From Planctomycetales bacterium 10988 (GTDB taxonomy: Bacteria > Planctomycetota > Planctomycetia > Pirellulales > Pb10988), in NCBI GenBank assembly GCA_009664345.1, contig CP043547.1, forward strand, positions 1,612,001 through 1,676,000: DNA of 64,000 nt, given 5' to 3'. Under the pieces are notes generated by a model. The model was given only the letters and a program-made list of their open reading frames with translations, ran no database searches and had not been told where the DNA came from. Made by a program: the position numbers and the translations under genes. This document shows positions 1-7,249 of this stretch, in pieces (the stretch's first letter is position 1; every line of letters begins with the position of its first letter).

Positions 1-238
1 TGGAAACCCGATCAACCAGCCTTCGGGCGTGGCCATCCGCCAACAAACAGCTTCGGTAAATTACCCATCTGAACATTTTAACTACCGTCTCTAAACCTCC
101 AAGTAACCGCTCGCGTCCATCTTCGGCTTACGCAAGGATGTGGCTTACAGCACACTATAGTCTTTTCGGTTGCTACAAGTCTGCAACAGTACAGTTCTGG
201 AATAGAGATTTCATTTCTGATTGGAGAGGATGACCAGG
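1..238. other. Left-edge non-coding stretch
   Basis: I see no coding region or RNA gene here. A short hairpin with GTTGC/GCAAC arms lies at about 170-188, and the Shine-Dalgarno of the first gene (GGAGAGGA) is at 223-230. The left part may belong to a gene cut by the window edge, but no frame supports that. Confidence 0.5.
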
Positions 239-637
239 ATGCAAGACCTTTCGATCAAGGCGGTGGAAGCAATTCTCGCCTATCCTTTTCTCCTTATGGG
301 GCTTTCTCATGTTATCCAGCCGGAGATGTGGAGAAAGTTCTTTGCCGAGTTGCATAAAATGGGGCCTAGAGGAGTAATTTGGCGGACGTTTACTCTTGAA
401 CTTTGGCCAGCTGCTGCGGTCATTGCATTTCACCAAGATTGGAGCTGGCCTGGAGTGATTTTGACACTCTACGGTCATTTGCTGATGTTGAAAATTTCCA
501 TTGGCTTGCTCTATCCTCCCCTTGGTTTAAAATCTCTCGCCATGGCTGAGGAACACGGCAAGCGCGGTTTTCAGATCGCCGGTGCGGTGCTAATCGCCTT
601 GGGCCTCTTCTGTGGATGGCGGGCCCTCACGATCTAG
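239..637 (+). CDS. Small DoxX-like integral membrane protein
   Basis: A 132-residue hydrophobic protein with about four predicted membrane segments: one near the start ending in GLSHVIQP, two in the middle around the TLELWPAAAVIAF and GVILTLYGHLLML stretches, and one at the end (AGAVLIALGLFCGW). The size and layout resemble DoxX/DUF6644-type four-helix membrane proteins, but I cannot name the family firmly and no catalytic motif is visible. I chose the ATG at 239 because GGAGAGGA lies eight bases upstream; the longer reading from the TTG at 221 has no ribosome site. It is followed 34 bases later by the DUF1801 gene on the same strand, so the two may be co-transcribed. The function is unknown. 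Confidence 0.6.
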   Translation: MQDLSIKAVEAILAYPFLLMGLSHVIQPEMWRKFFAELHKMGPRGVIWRTFTLELWPAAAVIAFHQDWSWPGVILTLYGHLLMLKISIGLLYPPLGLKSLAMAEEHGKRGFQIAGAVLIALGLFCGWRALTI

Positions 638-671
638 CGTGTAGGCAAAAGTAACTTGAAGGAGATAGAAA

Positions 672-1106
672 TTGAAAGGGTTTACCGATTCAAAGGTTGC
701 CGCGAAGTTTGATACCTATCCTTACCTCGTGCGAGAAAAGTTGCTCGAGGTAAGGACATTGATCTTCTACACAGCCGCGGAAACCAACGGGGTTGGGAAG
801 CTCGAAGAGACGCTCAAGTGGGGAGAACCTGCGTATTTCCCCAAAAATAAAGGTGGAAGCACCGTCCGAATCGATTGGAAGGAACAAACCCCTGATCACT
901 TTGGCATCTATTTCCATTGTCGAACAAATTTGGTCAGTCGATTCCGAGAGATGTTCCCGCAAGTCTTTCAATTTGAGGGAAATCGGGCACTCTTCCTCCC
1001 ACTCTCCGAAAAGCTTCCAAACGAAGCACTATCAAGCTGTTTCGCCCTCGCTTTCACCTACCACTTAACTAAAAAAGCGAAGCTTACTCCGGTCGATGGC
1101 GGTTGA
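672..1106 (+). CDS. DUF1801 (YdhG-like) domain protein
   Basis: A 144-residue soluble protein that matches the DUF1801 / YdhG-like family: an N-terminal stretch with repeated hydrophobic heptads, the central [10 protein letters not shown] segment typical of the family, and a C-terminal region with ALFLPL. Family members are small, and some have been described as iron-chaperone-like or general stress proteins; the biochemical role is not established. Translation starts at a TTG at 672, supported by AAGGAG ending about seven bases upstream; no ATG or GTG in frame is better placed. Its 3' end overlaps the convergent esterase gene by 23 bases (1084-1106), so there is no room for separate terminators. 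It probably shares a transcript with the membrane protein upstream. Confidence 0.75.
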   Translation: MKGFTDSKVAAKFDTYPYLVREKLLEVRTLIFYTAAETNGVGKLEETLKWGEPAYFPKNKGGSTVRIDWKEQTPDHFGIYFHCRTNLVSRFREMFPQVFQFEGNRALFLPLSEKLPNEALSSCFALAFTYHLTKKAKLTPVDGG

Positions 1107-1983
1107 GAAAATGAAGCGCCGCCCGAAAATGTTTTCGATCGAAAAAGACCTTCCCGCCATGTTTTGCCTTTTCAATGAGGATGAGTTTCGCTTCTAATCC
1201 CGCCTCCGTATAGAGCGAGAGAATCCGCTCACTTTGATCGGGAAGGACGACCGGATCTTCCTTCCCCTGGAAAATCAGCAATGGGGGATCGTCTGCCGAG
1301 ACATAGCTCGAAGGACTGGCAAAGCGTTCCATTCTCGGAGTCACTCCCCCTTGCAAACCGCCCAGCAAGGCGAAACTGCCGGATTTCTCGGTATAGGCCC
1401 GATCTGGCTGGGTCTTCCCACGCAAGACAAAATCCGAAGGCCCAAAGTAATCGATGACCGCTTGCACGGAAGAAGACTGATCGGGATGATCTCCCACTTC
1501 TCCCTCCAACTCGGGAACCGCTCCAGAAACTCCCATGAGCAGGGCTAAGTGTCCACCAGCGGAACTCCCCGCCACGGCAATCCAATTCGCATCGTAACCG
1601 AATTGATCGGCATGAGCACGCAACCAGCGGATCGCCGCTTTGCAATCGTGAATCTGTGCGGGAAAGATCGCCTCTTTCGTAAACCGATAGCTGATACTTG
1701 CCAAAGCAAAACCATGTTCGGTGATTTTAAGAAGTTTGGGATTTTTCTTGGAGCCACCTCGCCATCCGCCTCCGTGAATCCAAACAACCAAAGGAGCGGG
1801 GTGATCTGTCTTCGGCAGATAAAGGTCAAGCTTCAAAGCATTGCCATCCACCTCGGCATAAACTAAATCCCGCTCAACCTTCACGGTGCCGGTTTCATCT
1901 GCCTGGGCAATCGTACTCAGCAAGACTCCGGCGAGCGCTGTCCAGATCGACCAGCGAGTGGTAGGCGATGAATGTTTATCCAT
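1084..1983 (-). CDS. Secreted alpha/beta-hydrolase, BD-FAE/esterase-lipase type
   Basis: A 299-residue hydrolase with a probable signal peptide (hydrophobic [15 protein letters not shown] near residues 14-28). The oxyanion-hole motif HGGGWRGG lies near residue 70 and the nucleophile elbow GSSAGG near residue 140; the C-terminal EDPVV and AKHGG segments supply the likely Asp and His of the triad. This is the hormone-sensitive-lipase / bifunctional feruloyl-acetyl xylan esterase (BD-FAE) arrangement. The expected role is hydrolysis of ester bonds on polysaccharide side groups or small esters outside the cytoplasm; the substrate cannot be read from sequence. It converges with the DUF1801 gene with a 23-base overlap. 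Other hydrolases of this fold lie at 4882, 5925, 8992 and 14520. Confidence 0.85.
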   Translation of the reverse strand: MDKHSSPTTRWSIWTALAGVLLSTIAQADETGTVKVERDLVYAEVDGNALKLDLYLPKTDHPAPLVVWIHGGGWRGGSKKNPKLLKITEHGFALASISYRFTKEAIFPAQIHDCKAAIRWLRAHADQFGYDANWIAVAGSSAGGHLALLMGVSGAVPELEGEVGDHPDQSSSVQAVIDYFGPSDFVLRGKTQPDRAYTEKSGSFALLGGLQGGVTPRMERFASPSSYVSADDPPLLIFQGKEDPVVLPDQSERILSLYTEAGLEAKLILIEKAKHGGKVFFDRKHFRAALHFLNRHRPE

Positions 1984-2518
1984 GAAGGCTTCTCCAAACT
2001 GTGGGGGATGATAGGTCTGAGTATTGAGACCCGTTCGATTGATCTAGGTCAAATACTACTCGCCAGAAGGACTCTACTGCAAGAACTTAACTTGAGAAAC
2101 TCAAGGTTCGAAACAACGGATACTACCGCTCGTCTGCGATAGAAGATTTAAATTTGAAAAGCACTTTTTGATAAAATTCAATCTGTCAGATTTTTTGGTG
2201 AACCATTTCTTATGAAAAGAGTCTAAGTAGGCAACTATGGAAAGAAACGATTTAAACTTCAAGGATCAACCCTACGATGTTGCTCTCAATTTTCAACTTT
2301 TTGTCAGGAACAAACTTTGCCCGGCGATTTACAAGTCGTGCGCAGCAACATCCTTTACGTCTTTGATATCGGGTACGCATAGAAACGTTTCCCAAGGCCC
2401 GATGTCAAATGATAGATGTTGGGCCTTTTCGCATTTGTAGTTAATAGTTATTTGAAAGTTACTTTTATCAAGTCTTTCTCCAATTCTAACAGATTGAGTC
2501 TACTGGATTTTACTTTTT
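1984..2518. other. 535-base non-coding gap before the tRNA island
   Basis: No convincing gene is present. A 67-codon open frame at 2237-2440 has no good ribosome site, no recognisable composition and no family resemblance, so I do not call it. The sequence is AT-rich between 2140 and 2220 and probably carries the promoter of the divergent esterase on one side and of the tRNA region on the other, but no clear -35/-10 pair stands out. Confidence 0.5.
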
Positions 2519-2590
2519 GGGCTGGTAGCTGAGATGGTGTAGCAGCGGTCTGAAGCACCGCAGACGAGGATTCGAGCGCCTCCTGGCCCA
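2519..2590 (+). tRNA. tRNA-Phe (GAA)-like, possibly degenerate
   Basis: A 72-base cloverleaf: acceptor GGGCTGG/CTGGCCC with wobble pairs at positions 5 and 6, D stem GCTG/TAGC, anticodon stem GCGGT/ACCGC with loop CTGAAGC, anticodon GAA at 2552-2554, T loop TTCGAGC, and discriminator A. No CCA is encoded. The oddities are at normally invariant positions: the top T-stem pair 53-61 is A with G instead of G with C, and position 21 is G instead of A. The fold is clear enough to call a tRNA-like gene, but these changes raise the chance that it is a decayed copy or a specialised species. Confidence 0.65.
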
Positions 2591-2701
2591 CTTTGCGTAA
2601 GGATTGAATGATAAGTTCCAAAGGTCAAAATTCTTCAGAACCAGTTAAACACCTGGCCAAGGGGAGTTTTAGTTTGCTTTTGACCACAAACTTTAATAAG
2701 T

Positions 2702-2773
2702 GTCCTCATGGTGTAGCGGAAAGCACCGGGCCCTCCGAAGGTCCAAGCCCTGGTTCGAGTCCAGGTGGGGATA
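2702..2773 (+). tRNA. tRNA-Arg (CCG)
   Basis: A 72-base cloverleaf: acceptor GTCCTCA/TGGGGAT with G-T wobbles at the ends, D stem GTGT/GCAC, anticodon stem GGGCC/GGTCC, loop CTCCGAA with anticodon CCG at 2735-2737, T arm CCTGG-TTCGAGT-CCAGG, discriminator A, no encoded CCA. The core is canonical (T8, A14, GG at 18-19, A21). The D loop has an A after GG, matching the A20 arginine identity element. It should read CGG codons. It shares the GTGT/GCAC D stem with the two tRNA-Arg genes at 3886 and 4025, suggesting common descent. Confidence 0.88.
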
Positions 2774-2942
2774 TTCGCCTCGGCGGCGCTAGGAGCGAGC
2801 GGCCACATGGTTCCTGCGTTCACCACTGGAAAGACCGCTCAGAATTGCCAAATCTGAAAGCTCGTTCTCCAGATCGGCACCGCTGCGAGGCACTTTATAA
2901 TTCTTTAGATATTGATGGAAACGATTGTGAAGGAGTTTGAAC

Positions 2943-3824
2943 ATGTTGATCAATGAAGTAGGCCGCGAGTTCGTGATTAAAGACACGCATCGTGGGTTGT
3001 ATTACGAAGATGGAAAACTAACGAAAGTTCTTGAAGCAGGGCGTTATCAAATTCCATCAAATTATGGGTTTTTCAAAGAGTTGCCGACGGTTGAATGTCT
3101 GTTGGTCGACGTCCGCGAACGCGAGCTTACGATTCGTGGACAGGAAATTTTGACCGCTGATAAGGTGGCAATTCGGGTCAGTATTCTGGTGCAGTTCCGA
3201 GTGTCTGATCCGAAAGCTGCGATCCATACGGTCGAGAATTTTGAAGATCGACTTTATACCGATGTGCAACTTGCCGCTCGACGTTCGCTGGCCTCGATGA
3301 CGCTTGAAGAAATTCTGACGAATCGGAATCGGCTCAGTGAGGAGATTCTGACCGATGTCAAAGAATCGGCAACAGGCTATGGGGTGACGATCCGGCGGGC
3401 CGATGTGAAGGACCTGATTTTCCCAGGGAATCTTCAAGAGATTATGAACCGGGTTCTCGCCGCTGAGCGAAATAGCCAGGCTCAACTGGTCGAGGCACGT
3501 ACGCGGGCAGAAGTTGAGCAGATTCAAGCGAACTCGCGAGCCGAAGCGACGCGGCGTGAAGCCGAAGCAGACGCGGAAGCCCGCCAAGTCCGTGAACAGG
3601 CAGAAGCCGAGGCGGTGCAGGCCAAAGCGGTTGCGGAAGCCCGGGCTTACGAAGAGCGGGTCAAAGCTGCCGAGGCCTTGGAAGGGCATCCCGCCTTGCT
3701 GCGAATGGCGGAGCTTGAGACCTTGCGAGAGCTGGCCAGAAATGCCAACGCTCGACTTTATCTCGGGTTCGAACGCAATGGATTTGCAAGTACGGAATCT
3801 GAAGCTGTTCGAAACGGGAATTAA
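2943..3824 (+). CDS. SPFH/Band-7 domain protein, slipin-like
   Basis: A 293-residue protein with an SPFH (stomatin/prohibitin/flotillin/HflK) domain over roughly residues 10-190, including the strand pair around ELTIRGQEILTADKVAIRV and the conserved LEEILTNR stretch. It is followed by a long Ala/Glu/Arg-rich coiled coil (about residues 170-250) and a short C-terminal tail. Slipins usually form membrane-associated oligomeric cages and often have a partner protease; here I see neither an N-terminal hydrophobic anchor nor an adjacent NfeD-type protease. The start at ATG 2943 is set by AAGGAG at 2930-2935; the TTG at 2937 is too close to that site. It sits between tRNA-Arg(CCG) and tRNA-Arg(TCG) on the same strand, an unusual setting, and may share their transcript. 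Confidence 0.85.
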   Translation: MLINEVGREFVIKDTHRGLYYEDGKLTKVLEAGRYQIPSNYGFFKELPTVECLLVDVRERELTIRGQEILTADKVAIRVSILVQFRVSDPKAAIHTVENFEDRLYTDVQLAARRSLASMTLEEILTNRNRLSEEILTDVKESATGYGVTIRRADVKDLIFPGNLQEIMNRVLAAERNSQAQLVEARTRAEVEQIQANSRAEATRREAEADAEARQVREQAEAEAVQAKAVAEARAYEERVKAAEALEGHPALLRMAELETLRELARNANARLYLGFERNGFASTESEAVRNGN

Positions 3825-3885
3825 CCCTTCGATATTTTGAAGCCGGCGGGACCGATCTTCCTCTAGAGTTCGGTTCCCGCTATCT

Positions 3886-3956
3886 GCCTTGCGAGTGTGA
3901 TGGAAGCACGATGGTTTTCGAAGCCATAAGATGGGGTTCGACTCCCTAGCGAGGTA
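3886..3956 (+). tRNA. tRNA-Arg (TCG), unusual core
   Basis: A 71-base cloverleaf: acceptor GCCTTGC/GCGAGGT (G-T at the first pair), D stem GTGT/GCAC, anticodon stem ATGGT/GCCAT, loop TTTCGAA with anticodon TCG at 3918-3920, T arm TGGGG-TTCGACT-CCCTA, discriminator A, no CCA. It would read CGA and CGG. The near-invariant T8/A14 pair is replaced by G8/G14. The loop after the D-loop GG starts with A, as expected for arginine identity. Confidence 0.78.
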
Positions 3957-4024
3957 TTCCATTTATTTAATTTTCGAATTTGAAAACTTGACAATCGAAT
4001 GAAGGGAACAACATCACATCACTT

Positions 4025-4096
4025 GTCCTTGGGGTGTGCCGGATAGCACGCGAGCTTGCGAAGCTCGTAGACCAGGTTCGATTCCTGGCAAGGACA
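4025..4096 (+). tRNA. tRNA-Arg (GCG), rare bacterial anticodon
   Basis: A 72-base cloverleaf with fully paired stems: acceptor GTCCTTG/CAAGGAC, D stem GTGT/GCAC, anticodon stem CGAGC/GCTCG, loop TTGCGAA with anticodon GCG at 4058-4060, T arm CCAGG-TTCGATT-CCTGG, discriminator A, no CCA. It would read CGC and CGT, a job that most bacteria give to an inosine-modified ACG tRNA. As in the TCG gene, positions 8 and 14 are both G, and position 15 is C instead of a purine. The perfect stems argue that it is maintained, not decaying. Confidence 0.82.
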
Positions 4097-4122
4097 TTTC
4101 TTTGTTTATGAACAAAAGTTAT

Positions 4123-4578
4123 TCAATGTTGTTTCTCTTCGTACTGCTGCACGGTCTGGATAATATTTAAAAGGCAGGCCTGAAACTGCTCGCGTTGACC
4201 CACGGGAATTGCTTCTTCGATCGCCTCCCGAAGAATCTCTGAACCTGACAACATCTTTTCAGCGAGCTTCTTGCCCTTACTCTTTAAATAAACCCGCCGG
4301 GCACGGCCGTCTTGTTTACAACGCTCTCTTTGTATCCAGTCACGGTTTTCCAGTACTTTAAGCATCGCGGTGACAGTATTGGCATCGGTCGCCATCTTTT
4401 GTCCCAACTCGGTCTGAGTGATTCCATCTTCTTCCTGAAGCAGGGACAGAAGCACAAACTGATCCGCCGTGGCACTGTACGATGAGAAATGTGCCTGCGC
4501 GACACGATGCATCGTCAAATAAACATGTCGAAGTTGCATCGGAAGAGAATCTTCAATCGACGTTTCATTTTCTGACAC
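4123..4578 (-). CDS. MarR-family transcriptional regulator
   Basis: A 151-residue winged-helix repressor of the MarR family. The DNA-binding region lies at about residues 50-110: the ITQTELGQKMATDANTVTAM helix-turn-helix is followed by a wing with ENRDWIQR and DGRARRVYL. Flanking helices at both ends form the usual dimer interface. MarR proteins bind palindromic operators near their own gene and a neighbour, and release them on binding small phenolic or other ligands or on oxidation. The divergent secreted esterase at 4882 is the natural candidate target across the 303-base gap, though this is inference from position only. Its 3' end lies 26 bases after tRNA-Arg(GCG), convergently. Confidence 0.88.
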   Translation of the reverse strand: MSENETSIEDSLPMQLRHVYLTMHRVAQAHFSSYSATADQFVLLSLLQEEDGITQTELGQKMATDANTVTAMLKVLENRDWIQRERCKQDGRARRVYLKSKGKKLAEKMLSGSEILREAIEEAIPVGQREQFQACLLNIIQTVQQYEEKQH

Positions 4579-4881
4579 TTCCTTACCTCACTTCCCCGTG
4601 TAGCGTTGCTTGCCTGTCAAATTAAAACTACTTAAAGATCATTCGATTGCAAGGGTGATTGCGTTGGCAAGAAGGCAGCTCCTTGGTTTCCCTCCATGGA
4701 ATCTTCTCCATAAAGAGAATTTCGAGACGATTCGCAGAAAAATCTTGCTTTTAGTACGTTCAAGTAGTACTTTGAGTTCTAAGCCTTTTCCGACTTGAAG
4801 GCTTCCTGGAGTTAATTTTCTAGTTCGGCTGTTTTTTACAATCCCCCAACTTCATACGATTCTTCAATGTAGGAAGTTCTC
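4579..4881. other. Divergent promoter region, marR / esterase
   Basis: A 303-base gap between two divergent starts. It should hold promoters for both and perhaps a MarR operator, but I do not see an obvious long palindrome. A 62-codon frame at 4610-4798 has no support. TAGGAAG at 4871-4877 serves as ribosome site of the downstream gene. Confidence 0.5.
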
Positions 4882-5856
4882 ATGGTTCAACAAATCAGAA
4901 CGCTATTGGTTCTTTCGGTAATTTTTTCACTTTCCCTTACCACAATGAATGAGGTTTGGGGCCAAAATCGACCGCCGAATTCCCAGCAGAGATGGCGGCA
5001 GACCCAGTCTCGACAGCAACCTAGACGAAACCTCGAACCGTCCTGGCAGATGCCGAAGGTCCAAGGCGAGAACCTCCATTACGAATTATTTGACAGCGAG
5101 CTTGCGGGAGAGAAGGTCAGTTATTTAATTTATCTTCCGCCGGGCTATGAAGAAGCCAGGGATCAACGCTACCCGGTGGTTTATTGGTTGCATGGCATCG
5201 GGGGTTCTCAGCAGGGCGTTCCTCGAATGGCGAGTCGAATGACCGAAGCGATCCGAGCAGGGAAACTTTCTCCGATGATCGTTGTTTATGTCAATGGAAT
5301 GATTCGCAGTTCTTATGTTGATTCCAAAGATGGAAAAATGCCGGTGGAATCTGTAGCGATCCAAGAGCTAATCCCTTATATTGATGCGAATTATCGAACG
5401 ATTGCCAAGCGTGAAGGAAGAATGATTGAAGGGTTTTCGATGGGAGGAGCCGGTGCCGCCAAGTGGGGTCTGCGACATCCCGAGGTCTTTGGGTCGATCT
5501 CGATCATTGATGGGGCACTCCATTCCGGAGACCCGACCACCGGACGAAGAGGACAATCTTTTCAGTCGATCTATGGTGGCGATCGTGACTATTATGAAGC
5601 CCACAACCCTTATAAACTTGTAACCAAATCGGCGGAACAAATGAAAGGAAGAACCCCGATTCGAATCGTGACAGGCTCACGAGGTCTATCCACTTCGAAC
5701 CGTCAGTTTCATGAACATCTCCGGTCGCATGAAATCGATTGCGAATTTCATGTCGTTGAAGGAGCCCCGCATTCTCCCAATCCCATGTATGAAGGAATTG
5801 GAGATAAAAATTGGGAATTCTACCAACGGGCCTTTAACGAAGTTACGATTGAATAA
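4882..5856 (+). CDS. Secreted esterase of the esterase-D/feruloyl esterase type
   Basis: A 324-residue protein with a signal peptide (hydrophobic residues 6-22, ending near VWGQ) and a putative-esterase (PF00756) alpha/beta-hydrolase domain. A Gln/Arg-rich linker at residues 30-50 separates the two. The strand YLPPGYEEARDQRYPVVYWLHG near residue 75-100 is the family entry segment, the nucleophile elbow is GFSMGG near residue 184, and EGAPHS near the end supplies the His. Such enzymes deacylate plant-type polysaccharides or S-formylglutathione; with an export signal, polysaccharide decoration is more likely. It is followed 68 bases later by another secreted esterase of a different subfamily on the same strand, so the two probably form one transcript that ends at the terminator at 6949-6987. 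Confidence 0.85.
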   Translation: MVQQIRTLLVLSVIFSLSLTTMNEVWGQNRPPNSQQRWRQTQSRQQPRRNLEPSWQMPKVQGENLHYELFDSELAGEKVSYLIYLPPGYEEARDQRYPVVYWLHGIGGSQQGVPRMASRMTEAIRAGKLSPMIVVYVNGMIRSSYVDSKDGKMPVESVAIQELIPYIDANYRTIAKREGRMIEGFSMGGAGAAKWGLRHPEVFGSISIIDGALHSGDPTTGRRGQSFQSIYGGDRDYYEAHNPYKLVTKSAEQMKGRTPIRIVTGSRGLSTSNRQFHEHLRSHEIDCEFHVVEGAPHSPNPMYEGIGDKNWEFYQRAFNEVTIE

Positions 5857-5924
5857 CTTGCTTTGGCACTATTGAAAACAAATCAATCATCAACACTTTG
5901 TATAAATTTATTGGAAAGGATCGC

Positions 5925-6872
5925 ATGCTTCGAAAGAAACTTTTAACCCAAACATCCACTTTGTTCATCTTTGGGTTTCTTTGTCTTTACATTGTTAATC
6001 AAGTAGATGCACAAACATTTCGAGAACGATTACGCCAACGATTTGCTTCTCAACAGGAGCAAGCTCAGGATGTAGAAATTATCAAGGACATTGCCTACCG
6101 AGAAGGCAGCTCCGCTTGGAAGCTTGATTTAATGCTGCCGAAGAAAGCAAGTGAAAGCCCTCGACCTGCTATCATCTTTATCCATGGTGGCGGTTGGCGA
6201 AATGGGGATAAAGGACGTGGTTACTTTTATACAGGCGCGATCGACTATGCCAAAGATGGCTATGTTACGATGACCATCAACTATCGTCTTTTAGGTGAAG
6301 CCCCTTTTCCTTCCTGTATTGAAGATGTGAAATGCGCGGTTCGTTGGCTAAGGGCATATGCGGAGAAATACAATGTCGATCCAGATCGAATTGGTGCGTA
6401 TGGAAACTCCGCCGGGGCTCATTTGGTTTCGATGTTAGGCCTGGCCGGACAAGACGCGAAACTTGAAGGAGACGGTCCATGGCAAGAGCATTCGAGTGCC
6501 GTGCAAGCGGTTTGTGCTTCGGCCACCCCGGCGGATTTTCTCAACTGGGGAAGGCAAGGAGCCCGTTTTCGCAACTTCTCGACGATGTTTGGTGAAAGCT
6601 CGGATACTCCAGAGGAACTTGCCCGGCGATCCTCTCCGATGACCTATGTCAGTGCGGAAGCACCTCCGTTTTTGTTAGTCCATGGCACGGCAGATGGAGT
6701 TGTCCCTTACAGTCAAGGAAGACAATTGGAAAAGGCTTTGAAAAAAGCCGGGGCGAAAGATGTCACACTCTTAACCTATGAACAAGCTGGACACGGGGTC
6801 TTCAACCAACACGCGAAAGAGACCCATCCTAAAATGAAGGAATTTTTTAATCGCGTTCTACGTGAGCAATAA
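5925..6872 (+). CDS. Secreted alpha/beta-hydrolase, BD-FAE type
   Basis: A 315-residue exported hydrolase. The hydrophobic segment TLFIFGFLCLYIVNQVDAQ at residues 11-30 is a signal peptide. The catalytic domain has HGGGWRNGD (oxyanion hole), GNSAGAH (nucleophile Ser) and a C-terminal DGVVPYSQ plus AGHGVF for the Asp and His. It is a relative of the protein at 1084-1983, with the same motif order and a similar domain length. I use the ATG at 5925, which has GGAAAGGA five bases upstream, in preference to the TTG at 5898. It forms a likely two-gene operon with the esterase at 4882-5856. The substrate is not predictable beyond ester-linked sugars or related compounds. Confidence 0.86.
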   Translation: MLRKKLLTQTSTLFIFGFLCLYIVNQVDAQTFRERLRQRFASQQEQAQDVEIIKDIAYREGSSAWKLDLMLPKKASESPRPAIIFIHGGGWRNGDKGRGYFYTGAIDYAKDGYVTMTINYRLLGEAPFPSCIEDVKCAVRWLRAYAEKYNVDPDRIGAYGNSAGAHLVSMLGLAGQDAKLEGDGPWQEHSSAVQAVCASATPADFLNWGRQGARFRNFSTMFGESSDTPEELARRSSPMTYVSAEAPPFLLVHGTADGVVPYSQGRQLEKALKKAGAKDVTLLTYEQAGHGVFNQHAKETHPKMKEFFNRVLREQ

Positions 6873-6948
6873 ACTTTTCTAAAAATCCAACGATGTTTGA
6901 GGTTCAATGCTTACAAGGTGTGATCTTTCCTTGCTAACTAAATGAATC

Positions 6949-6987
6949 GAGCCACCTCTGAGATTTTCAGAGGTGGCTCGTTTTTTT
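6949..6987 (+). terminator. Rho-independent terminator after the esterase pair
   Basis: A perfect 13-bp stem (GAGCCACCTCTGA with its complement, loop GATTT) followed by G and seven T. It lies 77 bases after the stop of the esterase at 5925-6872. Confidence 0.93.
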
Positions 6988-7249
6988 GACGGGGTTGCTG
7001 CTTACTGTACGAAGCTTGTCTCTTTTAAAGCTTGTGGTCAACAATAGTTGAAAGTTTCTCTTACACATTGTTTTTTTATCCCAGCCGGATATTAGCTCTT
7101 CGGCGAGAATCCAAGGCGTTTTTTTATGATAGAGGACTCCTCGAATTGTTTGAGACTGATAAGATAAAAGGAAAAACAAGTTGTGCGATGTTGATCCATT
7201 CGCAACATGCTATCCATTGTTGTCCTGTTCTTTCAGAAAGTTTTCTAGT

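Noticed and set aside
2237-2440. 67-codon open frame before the tRNA island
   Set aside because: No good ribosome site, mixed composition and no recognisable family; lies in a long non-coding stretch.
4610-4798. 62-codon open frame between marR and the esterase
   Set aside because: No ribosome site; region is expected to hold divergent promoters.
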